Both the position numbers and the translations under genes were made by a program. Under the pieces are notes generated by a model that saw only the letters and a program-made list of their open reading frames with translations, was not told where the DNA came from and searched no databases. From Leishmania martiniquensis (Eukaryota > Euglenozoa > Kinetoplastea > Trypanosomatida > Trypanosomatidae), in NCBI RefSeq assembly GCF_017916325.1, contig NC_090169.1, positions 1,252,501-1,316,500 on the forward strand: a stretch of 64,000 nt of DNA. Reading direction: 5' to 3'. This document shows, one piece after another, positions 47,641 through 58,100 of the stretch; position 1 is the stretch's first letter, and the number at the start of each line of letters is the position of its first letter.

Positions 47641-48282
47641 CGGTGGGCGGAAGAGTACTGCGTCTCTGGAAAGAACATGCGGAACGCTGGCGGTGGTGTG
47701 CAGGTGGGTACTGTAAGCCATATACGGCAGCTCGAGCGATCGTTATCGTCGTCACAGTGTACCGTGAGCGAATAATGTGGCCCTCAGACTCTAACCGCAG
47801 TCTAAGCATACCGAAATGGGTAGCTGGGGGGTACCCCATCTCTCCGCCTACCCCATCTGTCTGTCATACAGCGTCAGCGCATGACTCCTTCGCGCTGATG
47901 GCATAGTGACTTCCATCGGCTTTGCTGATGGCATTCGAAAAAGTAAAAGAGGTTTAGGAAGAGAGGGAAAGAGGGAGGAAGTGTACGTCCATCTTCGCGG
48001 CCAAGCGGTGCAGCATGCAGCTGCGTCCCATAGCCCAGCGCTTCAGCGCACTGTCTATCCGCCCTGCCCCCCCTCCCATGCGCGCCTGCATCAACTTCCC
48101 CTCCTCTCTTTTTTCGTTGTGAGCGGAGGTGCTCCTCCCTCTTTCCATGCGTCGTAGCCAGTCTGCGCGTCACCGTCGTCCAGTTGGGAGGGGTGTACGG
48201 AGACTTCGTGGGGGAGTAGCCGCATAGGAAGCAACCGGCGCCGCCTGCCGGAGGCCCGGATTGTGACTCGAGGGTGTTGAAG
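47641..48282 (+). other. Intergenic spacer to ABITRAM homologue
   Basis: About 640 bases. A C-rich tract at 48060-48150 (CCCTGCCCCCCCTCCCATG, CCCCTCCTCTCTTTTTTCG) precedes AG dinucleotides at 48158-48161, a reasonable acceptor region. No gene is supported. Confidence 0.55.
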
Positions 48283-48915
48283 ATGTCTGAGCACCTAAAC
48301 ACTTCCCCACCGGCCGGCAGCGCTGCTGTATCTGAGGGACCTTCAGCGGCGACTGCAGGTGCATTGGACTGGTCGTACGTGCCCTTGCCACCACCGACCA
48401 CCTTCGACTACTTCACAGAGCGCTACTACCATCACTTTAGCATACGCAACTGCAAAAAGGTGAAGGGGAACGACTGTCGCCTTCTCCAACACAGCAACGG
48501 TCTATGTGTGCTGTGCCTCGACCCGAACCATGATCTGGTTCGGCGCTGCGCGGCCGCCGATGCGGGTTTGACGGTAGCCAAGGTGGAATTCTTCAAAGGC
48601 CGCTCCGCTATCACGCCGGAGAGCATCCACGTTGTCGGCAAGAGAAAGAAAAATGCACTCGTCTGCCAGACCGACACGAAGCTGTGCGTCATTGTGCTGT
48701 CGAATGGGCTCGAGTACACGATCCCCGCGTGCATCAACGGATTCGTGCTTGAACTTAATGCGACTTTACTGGAGCAGCCGTGGATGGTGGCGGTGGCACC
48801 CACTGCTGAGGGCTACTTGGCCATCATCAATCCAAGCCCAAAGGCGGACTTCAGCACGTGTGAGAACGTCTGGACAGCCACTGGCGGTGATGCCGCCGGT
48901 GAGGGAGATGATTAA
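48283..48915 (+). CDS. ABITRAM/Simiate (FAM206) homologue
   Basis: A 210-residue protein from the ATG at 48283 (two non-ATG codons upstream are in frame). It matches the ABITRAM family: FTERYYHHF, NGLCVLCLDPNHDLV, VVGKRKKNALVCQTDTKLCVIVLSNGLEYTIPACINGFVLELNATLL and TAEGYLAIINPSPKAD correspond in order to the conserved blocks of the family, including the lysine-rich VxGKxKK strand. The fold is a lipoyl/H-protein-like barrel sandwich. In animals the protein binds actin and associates with transcription sites in the nucleus; in protists the role is not established. The first 30 residues and the acidic tail (GEGDD) are not conserved parts. Confidence 0.85.
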   Translation: MSEHLNTSPPAGSAAVSEGPSAATAGALDWSYVPLPPPTTFDYFTERYYHHFSIRNCKKVKGNDCRLLQHSNGLCVLCLDPNHDLVRRCAAADAGLTVAKVEFFKGRSAITPESIHVVGKRKKNALVCQTDTKLCVIVLSNGLEYTIPACINGFVLELNATLLEQPWMVAVAPTAEGYLAIINPSPKADFSTCENVWTATGGDAAGEGDD

Positions 48916-49965
48916 GTGCACGGACACATAAGTATGCGAGCCATCCCATTGCTCTTTAGTCTAGCGCATCGAGTGGAACCTGTGCACATGGGCAGGGAAT
49001 CTTGCGCTGTGTTTGCGCGTTCGATGAGGCTTAGCGACGACCTCGGCGCTCGCCCACTGCATATAACGCGCAAAGGAGGCTTTCGCCGGCAGAGCAGGTG
49101 ATGAATGCACGATGTGGGGAGAAGGGGATGAGAGGCGTGTGGTGGGTGGACCGAAAAGACTGTTCTCATGACTTGTCGAATAAAAAATAGAAAAAAAAAC
49201 AGCAGCGCTCTCGCGCGCCTTTTGGTTGCCTTCTTTCATCTCCCCACCCTCTCTCTCTCCGCACTCCCTTTCTCTCGTTGTGCGCGAAGGCCTCTGGGGG
49301 GAGGTACAGACCTCGCCTGTGTCCCTAGTTCAGTTACACAGACGTGTGCACACTCTACCCCAACCCTAACCACTCTTTCTGATGCTGCTCCACGCTGACC
49401 TTCTACGGCGTACGGCTCTTTGCTGACCTCATGCCTAAAACAAAAGCGATGGCGACCTTCACGGGCACACCTCACTTTTTTCTCCTTCGTCTTGCACCCT
49501 CTCTCTTGCACGCTGTCTATATATATATATGTGTACAGTGGGGCTTATCGGTGTTATAGGGGCCGACTCCGCTGACTCTCAACCCCCTCTCTTCCACATA
49601 GCGCATTGTGGGGCATTGAGAAGGGAAAACGGTAAGCTGCACGCGTTACCTGCCTGCTGTCTCTCCCCTACTTTCGGCTTTCCGTCGCTAGAACGCAAAG
49701 CTCGCTGAGGTCGCTGGTCATATGCGGCACGCCCTCGAGCACGGCGGCCCTCTACACCACTGCGCTTTCGTGACCTGATAGACTCGCTCACTATCGACTA
49801 CCACGCCCCTTCACTACCCCCCTACCACCCTCTCCACACCCAAACGCACACGCCACCCTTTCCTGGCCTTGTTTCTGGACGTTTCAGGAGGAATCCTCCT
49901 CGCAGCGCGGTGAACCCGTGACTGTCATAGGCGATCCCTTTCGAGATTGAGGGGGAGGCGTCGGT
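48916..49965 (+). other. Intergenic spacer to P4-ATPase
   Basis: About 1.05 kb with C/T tracts at 49230-49280 and 49470-49510, a TA run at 49518-49530 and a CA-rich acceptor region near 49800-49887. No gene is supported. Confidence 0.6.
49799..49887 (+). promoter_or_regulatory. Candidate trans-splice acceptor for P4-ATPase
   Basis: A long C-rich pyrimidine tract (TTCACTACCCCCCTACCACC ... CCTTTCCTGGCCTTGTTTC) is followed by the AG at 49886-49887 (GTTTCAGGAGG), 79 bases before the ATG at 49966. Confidence 0.5.
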
Positions 49966-52900
49966 ATGCGCGGCTGGTCACGTAGCCCGACAAAGGAAAT
50001 GCGACACGTGCGCTACAACGCCCTGCACACCGTCAACGAGGCCGACGATGACAGGCAAAGAAGCGCGAACCTTCTCTCAGATACCACCACGACCAGCACG
50101 CGCGGCCCGCAGCCACGAGCGCGGCACGGTGGCCAGTCACGTGATCTTTTGGTTGTCGACCCCCTTCGAAGTGATGCGGCGTCCCCAGTGCTGTCGATTC
50201 CGCAGCTGAAGAAGCGCAGACTTCAGCAGCGGCTGCGAGAAGCTTTGCACTTGACTACCTTGCCATCTCCAAGCACTCGTCAAGTCCCGTTCGGCTGCCA
50301 CCCAGGAGAATGGTCGCCGGCCGGCTACCCCAGCAACGCGGTGAACAACCGTCGCTACACACTCTTGACGTTTCTGCCGCTGGCGCTGCTGCATCAGTTT
50401 CAGAACTTCTTCAACCTCTTCTATCTTTTTCTGGCCTCCTCGCAGTTCATTCCGGTGCTCAAGGTGGGCTTCCTCTTTACCTACTTCTCGCCACTGGTGC
50501 TGGTGGTGAGCCTTTCACTCTTAAAGGACGCGCTGGATGAGTGGAAGCGATTCCGTCGCGACCGCATCGCCAATGTCGAAGTGTTTGAGAAGCTCACTCG
50601 CAGCGGCGACGTCGTCGCGGTGCGATCATCGCACATTCAGGTAGGAGACCTCCTCATTTTGCACCAAGGTCAACGCGTGCCGGCTGACTGTGTCGTGCTG
50701 CACACATCCGAGAAGACGGGCACGACGTTCATCCGCACCGACCAACTTGACGGTGAGACGGATTGGAAGCTACGCTACGCGCTAAATTCTACCAAGCGCC
50801 TTACCTACGCCGAACTAGGACAGCTGCGCTTCAACATGCACTGTGACGCGCCTCACAAGGACATCTACGGCTTTGCCGGCACGCTCGACATGGCCAACGG
50901 GCAAAGCGAGTCAATGACGATGGAGAACGCCGTCTGGTCATCCTGTGTGGTGGCGACAGGAACGCTGGTAGCTGCCGTTGTCTACACGGGCAGGGAAACG
51001 CGCAGCGCCCTCAACTCCACAAGCCCTCGCAACAAGATCGGCCTCATTGAGCGTGAGCTCAACCTAATCGCGGCTCTGTGCTTCTCGCTGCTTCTGCTCC
51101 TCTCCTTTCTTCTTGTGGCGCAGCAGCAGTTCCGCGGTGACTTTGCCGTCATGTTCGTGCGCTTTTTCATCCTCCTCTCCGCCATGATTCCCATCTCGAT
51201 GCGCGTGAACGTGGACGTCGGTCGCCTTTGGTACTCGTACGACATGTCGCATGACACAAACATTCCCGGCACCGTGGCTCGCAATACAAGCCTGCCAGAA
51301 GAGCTAGGCCGTCTGCGTTACCTCTTCTCTGACAAGACAGGCACGCTGACAAAGAACAAGATGACGTTTCGCGTGATGCAAGTGGGACCGGACACGGTGC
51401 TGACGGATCGCGCCACGGATCGGCTGGCGTGCGCGCTGCAGCAGTACTTCGGCACCGGCATTGAGGGATCCAGCACGCAACTCATGCTCCGTAACGTCTC
51501 GCCGCACTTCGGCATGGGCAATGCGAAGCAGTGGTGCCGCGATGTGCAGCGTGTTGGCGACCTCATTCGAGCCATAGTGCTGTGCCACAACGTGAGCCCG
51601 GTGGTGGAGGAGCAGCCGGTGGCTCTCGACGCGGACGGTAATGCAAGTCGGCCGACCTTCGGCGCGCATGCGGCTACCCCGGCTGCAGCAGATGTGGCGA
51701 GTGAGCCGATTGACTACCAGGCCTCCTCGCCAGACGAAATTGCGCTCGTGAAGTTCTGCCGCTCTCTTGGTATTGTTTTGACCTACCGTGACCTCACATC
51801 GATGACTTTTACTGTCAGCAACGGTATGCAGCTGCACACCTACGAAATCGTGAAAGTCTTTCCCTTCTCGTCGGAGCGCAAGTGCATGGGTATCATCCTT
51901 CGCGAGCGGACGAGGGGCAGCAGCGGCGGCCACGCTGAGGAGACCCTCAAGTTCTACATGAAAGGCGCCGATGTGAAGATGGCGTCCGTGGTGCGCCAAT
52001 CGGGGTGGTTGGAGGAGTGCTGCCAGGAGCTGGCGCAGATGGGCCTGCGAACGCTCGTGTATGCGAGTCGCACGCTCAGTGAGGAGATGCTCAATGGTTT
52101 TCTGCAGCAGTACGAAGCCGCTCTCTCCATTCTTGGTGAAGAGCGCGCAGAGGCCATCGAAGCAGCAATGAGGCTGCTGGAAACGGATATGACGCTCACT
52201 GGCGTGACGGGGGTGGAAGACGAGCTGCAAGACGACGTTGTCGTTTGCCTCGAGACGCTCGGCATGTGTGGCATCAAGGTGTGGATGCTTACTGGTGACA
52301 AGGTCGAAACGGCCACCACCATTGGCCGATCGACGCGGCTCATTCCCCGCCACTGCCGCATCGAGTACCTGTGCGGGATGGACCCGTCCGATATTAGTCA
52401 ACGTCTGCATGAGCTGCAAGAAGAGTTGCGCTGGGCGATGACGAGTGGCGGTGTGGTGCCGCCGTGGACGCTCGTAATGGATGGCAACGCACTGGCGTAC
52501 TGCCTTTCCTACCCCTCCTCCTTCGTGGAGGTGGCCAAGACCGCCCACTCCGTGATTGTGGCGCGATGCTCCCCAACGCAGAAGGCGGCTGTGGTTACTG
52601 TCATGCGTGATCGCTGCGGCGATGCGCGCGTCGCGGCCATCGGCGATGGCGGCAACGACGTGTCAATGATTCAGGCAGCCAATGTTGGGATCGGCATTGA
52701 GGGTGTGGAGGGGAAGCAGGCAAGCATGGCCGCTGACTTCTCCATAGCAAAGTTCTCGCATTGTCTACGACTGATTATGTGGCATGGGCGGAATTCTTAC
52801 CAGCGCACATGCCGGCTCAGCCAGTTCATCATGCACCGCGGCATCGTCTACTCGGTTGTGCAGGTGGTCTTCTCAGTATTGTTTGCAGGCACGACTATGT

Positions 52901-53478
52901 CTGTGTTCAACGGGTACTTACTAATGGGGTACTCCAGTGTCTTTACACTCGCGCCAGCCTTCGCGCTAGTGCTCGACGAGGACTTTAATGAGTCAGACGT
53001 GCACGAGTACCCGTTTCTTTACAAGGATTTGCTCAAGTCCCGCTCCATGAACACGCGCACCTTTCTGCAGTGGGTGTGGGCGTCCTTTTTCCAAGGAGGA
53101 GTGATGATGCTGGTGGCGCTGCAGCTCTTCAAAGCGGAGATGTTTCAGATAGTCACGATCGCCTACACGTCACTCCTCATCACCGAGCTCGTCATCGTTG
53201 GCGCCACCGCGCACCTCCGCATTCTGTGGCGAGAGCGTCGTTGGCGCTTCTTTCTTTTTTTGAGCTCAGAGGTGGTATCGCTGCTGATGTTTTTTCTCGC
53301 GGTGGTTGTGTTACCGGACACGTTTGATCGTTACTTCTTCTTCTCGTGGAGCTGCTGGTGGCGCGTCGCGGTCATCTGCCTCGCCAGTATTCTCCCGCTT
53401 GTGATCTTTCAGGCAATTGGCAAGTACATATTGTTCAACCCGCGCCTCGTCGTCTCCTGCATCGGTCGTCGGAGGTGA
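49966..53478 (+). CDS. P4-ATPase phospholipid flippase, ATP9/Neo1 class
   Basis: A 1170-residue P4-type ATPase, which moves phospholipids from the exoplasmic or lumenal leaflet to the cytosolic one. The M1-M2 region (about 125-190) begins after NNRRYTLLTFLPLALLHQF. The A-domain motif is LDGETDWK at 261-268; Asp-Trp here instead of the Asn-Leu of most P4-ATPases marks the ATP9A/Neo1 subgroup, which works without a CDC50 subunit. The P4-typical PIS(L/M) motif in M4 is at 409-412. Phosphorylation site DKTGT begins at D456. SSPDE is at 587-591 and KGAD at 666-669 in the N domain. TGDK is at 776-779 and GDGGND at 893-898, the hinge motif. Six C-terminal helices (M5-M10) follow. All catalytic residues are present. 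Neo1/ATP9 proteins act in Golgi and endosomes; that location is assumed here. KREH2 lies next. Confidence 0.93.
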   Translation: MRGWSRSPTKEMRHVRYNALHTVNEADDDRQRSANLLSDTTTTSTRGPQPRARHGGQSRDLLVVDPLRSDAASPVLSIPQLKKRRLQQRLREALHLTTLPSPSTRQVPFGCHPGEWSPAGYPSNAVNNRRYTLLTFLPLALLHQFQNFFNLFYLFLASSQFIPVLKVGFLFTYFSPLVLVVSLSLLKDALDEWKRFRRDRIANVEVFEKLTRSGDVVAVRSSHIQVGDLLILHQGQRVPADCVVLHTSEKTGTTFIRTDQLDGETDWKLRYALNSTKRLTYAELGQLRFNMHCDAPHKDIYGFAGTLDMANGQSESMTMENAVWSSCVVATGTLVAAVVYTGRETRSALNSTSPRNKIGLIERELNLIAALCFSLLLLLSFLLVAQQQFRGDFAVMFVRFFILLSAMIPISMRVNVDVGRLWYSYDMSHDTNIPGTVARNTSLPEELGRLRYLFSDKTGTLTKNKMTFRVMQVGPDTVLTDRATDRLACALQQYFGTGIEGSSTQLMLRNVSPHFGMGNAKQWCRDVQRVGDLIRAIVLCHNVSPVVEEQPVALDADGNASRPTFGAHAATPAAADVASEPIDYQASSPDEIALVKFCRSLGIVLTYRDLTSMTFTVSNGMQLHTYEIVKVFPFSSERKCMGIILRERTRGSSGGHAEETLKFYMKGADVKMASVVRQSGWLEECCQELAQMGLRTLVYASRTLSEEMLNGFLQQYEAALSILGEERAEAIEAAMRLLETDMTLTGVTGVEDELQDDVVVCLETLGMCGIKVWMLTGDKVETATTIGRSTRLIPRHCRIEYLCGMDPSDISQRLHELQEELRWAMTSGGVVPPWTLVMDGNALAYCLSYPSSFVEVAKTAHSVIVARCSPTQKAAVVTVMRDRCGDARVAAIGDGGNDVSMIQAANVGIGIEGVEGKQASMAADFSIAKFSHCLRLIMWHGRNSYQRTCRLSQFIMHRGIVYSVVQVVFSVLFAGTTMSVFNGYLLMGYSSVFTLAPAFALVLDEDFNESDVHEYPFLYKDLLKSRSMNTRTFLQWVWASFFQGGVMMLVALQLFKAEMFQIVTIAYTSLLITELVIVGATAHLRILWRERRWRFFLFLSSEVVSLLMFFLAVVVLPDTFDRYFFFSWSCWWRVAVICLASILPLVIFQAIGKYILFNPRLVVSCIGRRR

Positions 53479-55107
53479 ACAACGCGGAGGCGCTACACAC
53501 TAGTGGGTGCCGATATTTACCATTTTTTAATTTTGCTGCTAGTGTCTCGTCTGCGAGGTGAAACGTTGACGCGGAAACCCGTGCACACACACGCACACGT
53601 TATTCTGTCAAGCTTCTCTCTGCTTCGTGACCTGAATGAAGTCTGCTTGCCTCACTTCCAGCGCAGAGAGCACACCTGGATGCGCTTTAGCGCAGCGTGG
53701 GGGAGGCGAGGGAGGAGGGGGGGCAGCGCGCCCACGCTCACGCTCGCTCTCGCTCTCTCTGGAAGGAAAGAAGCTCACAGCGATGCATCGCTCCGTATGT
53801 TGGTGCACAGGTCGTTAGTGGCGTGGCATAGGATCGTGATGCGGCAGTGAGAATGTAACGTACCGTGCCCATGATAGGCAGACTGTCGACGTGGTACGAG
53901 CGCATTTCATCCGTCCTTCACTCCCTACCGGCGTGGATAGTCTGAGTCGCGCTGGAGGGACGCGCGACGTCGCAGCAGGCATGGCGGGGTAGCAGGGGCC
54001 GGGTAGCGCGTGAGGCGGAGGCGGTGGTCCGCTGACGGCACGGGCGCACGGCTGAAGGCTGTGTGCTTCTCTGCATGGCCGGCTCGCCACCACCAGGCGA
54101 GGTGGGGGCCCTGTGTGGCACCGCAGCGGAGAAGCGGGACGTGCTGCGAAAGGCAAGAAGCAGGTGCTCTAAGCCGCTGTAGGAGACGCTGCCTTGCGGA
54201 CGCCATTTTCCCCTCTTCCGTCACCTTAATGGTCGTTACGTGTACGTCTACGCCTCTGCGGCCCTCATCCGAGGGGGGGTCGTGTGGTGCCCGTGTGCTC
54301 CACGCACCACTCACAGTACGCGCAATAGGCTGAGCGCGACCCATCAAAGGGAAGAGGAGACAGAAGGCGAAGGCTGTGGAAAAGGTGTGAAGCGCAGGTT
54401 GCCGGTGAGCACACACATACACATACAGAACACGTTGCGAATGCGCCTTGAAGCGCAACACGCGAGAATGGCGAGCGACAAAGAAGTTTCGTTTCCGCAG
54501 TATGCCGCAAGCAGGCGGCGCGGTCTCATGTCTTCTTGATCGAATCATGTGTCAGCGCGAACGATGGAGGCGACGTCTTCGGTACACCAGACAGGATCAC
54601 ATCGCCTCGATGGCCCCTCGCCCCCTCTGTAATAGCGTGGCCCGGGGGTATGCTTGCCTTCGCAGAGTGCATTTTGAATCATCATGCTCGTCGAACGGCG
54701 ACTGTTGCAGACCGAGCAGGAGCAGCTTCCATCGGTCAATGGCCTTTCTACCCGGCCCCTTACCTGTTTCCGGCCTTCCATACATTTTTGTCGTTTGATT
54801 CTATCTTCCTCTCTCCACCCCTCCCACTCCCTCTCCCTCTACTCCTCGCCGATGCTCATCTTTCACGTGCTACACCAACTTCTGTGCATGGATCCGTCTG
54901 CCCCGTATGCCTGTTGGCGAGGGGGCATCACAGTTTGTTTCTCTCAAGCGTGTAGCAGTTCCTCGACCGCTTCTCTCCATCCACCGTAGTGAAGTCCCAC
55001 TACATCTTACTATTCACATGGTAAAGGGAGGAATTCAAGACGACGCCTCCTCTTGAGGAATCACAGGCGCTCATAACGGGGCGTTGCAGAGCGTGTGGCC
55101 GCTCAGC
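53479..55107 (+). other. Intergenic spacer to KREH2
   Basis: About 1.63 kb with a possible old repeat C relative at 53930-54130 and a strong C/T tract at 54790-54870 (CTTCCTCTCTCCACCCCTCC, CTCCCTCTCCCTCTACTCC) that may direct trans-splicing of KREH2. No gene is supported; minus-strand frames near 53815-54548 are repeat-like. Confidence 0.55.
53930..54130 (+). repeat. Possible old relative of repeat C
   Basis: The segment GCGGTGGTCCGCTGACGG at about 54020-54037 is one base from GCGGTGCTCCGCTGACGG in repeat C, and CCAGGCGAGGTGGGG further on matches CCAGGCGGTGGGGG at about the right distance. Antisense translations of both carry an HTGPP motif. The intervening sequence aligns only loosely, so this is tentative. 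Confidence 0.35.
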
Positions 55108-58100
55108 ATGCTCTGCATCAGCCGCTCTCGAGCGGCGCTCACACTCCCCTCTACCACATCCTCGGCAGTAGGGCTCAACCTCGTGTACGCCGCTCGGAGA
55201 CTTCCGGCAGCGGTTCGCTTATCTTGTGCGGTGTGGGCATGGCTGCCGCCACTGCTCTCGTGCAGGAAAAGTGCGTCTGGCAGCTTCCACAGGCCAGCGT
55301 GGCCGTGCTATGGGCCATTAAGCACATCCCTACGGCACTCGGGGAGTTGCTCGAGCACTCCCGAAGTCATACACCCAGAGGAGGTCGACTTTATCAGCAC
55401 TCAAGAGACATGGGTGCGCACTTCCAAAGCAGAAGCCTCAGATGCACGTGCGAGCTCAACAACCGCAGCATCAACGTTGACGCCTGCATGGAGCACGACC
55501 AGCTCCCCCGAGCTACCCTCCATCTTCGCCGATGTGAAAGATGTAGACCCCTTCACGCGGGCGCGAATACTCGGCTTCGTTCGACGAAATCTCGCTGCGG
55601 GCGCTCAGGCACCCGACGGCAGCTCTGCAACTGTCGGCTTCCACACCGAAGCCGTGTGTGGTGGTGAGCTGTTTCACGCCCGTCTGCAGCTCCCCGTGAC
55701 GAGGATGGCTCGCCAGCTTGTCGAAGAGATGAGTAGGGTAGGCGAGTCGAGCGCGCCGACGGTGCTCTGGGCACACGGTTTATCAAACACGGCAAAAGAT
55801 GCTGAGGTGCTGGCCGCTATGCACGCAGAGCAGATGGCGGATCTGCTCGGGTACCATGTCTTCACCCTGCCATCGAAGCAGCACAAGCACGCCGAGGCAG
55901 CGCGCGCCGCAGGTCGCTACGCTTCCTCTCCGCAGGATGAGGACAGCGGCCCTTCGACCGTACAGCGCATGGCGCAGTGGCCTCTGCCCTTGAGGCGCGT
56001 CCTGACGGACGAAGAAACGGAAGGCGGGGAATGGCAACTCGTGAACACCTCGACCTCCGTGCGCCATTACATCTCGCCGGACCACACGTTGCTGTCGCCG
56101 TGCCTGCTAGATCTCAATGCGCGGGCCAGAATTGAGGCCTTGTTCGCACGTCCTCCTCACGACTGTCCCTCGTTTGCACAACAGCTCAGTACGGAAAGGG
56201 TGCGCACGTTGACGGCGAGCAGTGCATCGGGCGGCGGCGAAGAGGCGATGGTGGCGCGACTCGTTTTGCCATCTCAGGTGACGGGTATTACCAACTCCCC
56301 AGTCGAACTCGTCGCCTCTGGAAAGGCGACGGAACGGGCAACAGCGGTGCTGCTGGCCTGCATGCACGCCGAACTTTTACTGGATGCCGTGGGCGTCCCG
56401 ATCTTCGTCGACCCGGTGACACAGAAGGCACATGCCATGGCGGCCTGGAGCTACGGGCGACCTGCCCCACTACCAGGGGCGAAGCCGAAGAATCCGTCGC
56501 ATGTCCACCTGCCGCAGCCGCTGAAAGAGCTCGTCATGGTCTCCGCAGGGGCCTGTCGCGCTCGCACGTCGCCGCGATCGGCTGAGGAGGACTGGTTCCA
56601 TCGGCACGACGTTGTTACCGAGCAGAGTGGGACCTTTGTAGAAACTGCTGTAGCCGAGACCACCGCCATGGACGACATCACCGCGTTTCTTCGGGCCCAC
56701 GGCGCCATACGGGTCGCCGCGCCGTTTCTGCAGGTGGCTATCGGCTCTCGCGTCAAGTCCACAGTGTTACTGCCCTTGCCGGATCGCTACGGTATTCGAG
56801 GTGGCGTAGGAATCGCGTCGAACGCGAAGGATGCTGATACGCTTGCCGCTATGCACGCTCTGGATGTGCTGTGCATGCTCGGCATTCCCGTAAAGGGCAC
56901 TGCGGCGCTGGACACCGCCTGGAAGCGCGCTCGCCGAGAGCAGGTTCCTGACGTCCCCGACGAGTTGACCGACGTCTCGGCCCCAAGCCCGCCAGCGCGT
57001 CGCTGCAGCGCCAAAAAGCTGGGCGCACAAGTGGCTGTGTCCGCGGAGGTCTTTTCTGAGGATGCCGCGTTCGTGGATGGAACGCAGGCAAAGCCCGCCA
57101 TGGCCCCCACCACCCCAACAGCGTCGCGGCGACGTGTGGCCAAGCGTGCGCGACTGGCCTCTGAGGCACCTACACCGGCGGAGGGCGCACCGCAGGCGGA
57201 GGCGGACGAGCAGCTGGATGCCGTGCGGGCGGTGGTGCCGAGGGAGTTGTGGGACATGCAGGCAGACAGCCCTGACGGCTACATCATAATTTCTCCGGGG
57301 GTGCCGGAGGGGTCGGTGCTGGCGGCGTATGCAATCACATCCCCACGCAAGATGGACAAGTTGGCCAAGGGACGGGTACTGGAGTACTTGGCTACCGTCG
57401 GTCGTCGTCTTGACGATGTCCTTGTGGTACGCCAAGCCCTCAGTGAGGACGAGACGGAGGGCCAACCGCGGCATCGGTGTGCATTGAAAGTGCCGCTGCC
57501 GGCAGTTTGCGGAGAACCTCGGATCGCGCTAGGCGAGGCCGACACCATCGCTGACGCTGAATACGCCGCCTGCATGCACGCGGAGCTCATCCTCGACGCG
57601 CTGGGGGTCTGTCTCTACACCGATCCTGTAAAGCAGAGGCGGCACGCTGAAGCGTGCGCGCAGCGGGGCCGCTGGGCGCCACCGACATCAGGTAAGGAGC
57701 GAGCGAGTAGCACTCCGTGCCCGCCGCCCCTGCGCTGCGAGCAGGCCGGCTATCTGCACCGAGAGCGTCCGCCAGAGGCGAAGAAAAAGTGTGGCAGGAG
57801 CCCCAGCAATCCCCAGGAAACGACAAAGCCGCGGCTGGTTGCTGAGGGGAACCTCGAGAAGAGAGTCGACTCCTCGCCCCTGTCTGCGGGGGCAACCAAG
57901 ACGGACGCGCCCACGGCCGAAACGGTGAAAACAGCGTCGGTGACGGATGCTGAAGAATTCGAATACTTGACGGAATCGCAGCTCGACACGGTCAGCAAGA
58001 ACCGCGTGCAGTACTACTTGAGGTACGAAGGTATCAGCGCCATCCCTATCACCTTCACAACCTTAACGAGACAAGGCGTGCTTGTGCATGTGGCGGCCTG

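Noticed and set aside
51304..52548. 414-codon minus-strand frame
   Set aside because: Fully antisense to the catalytic core of the P4-ATPase, whose sense frame is unambiguous.
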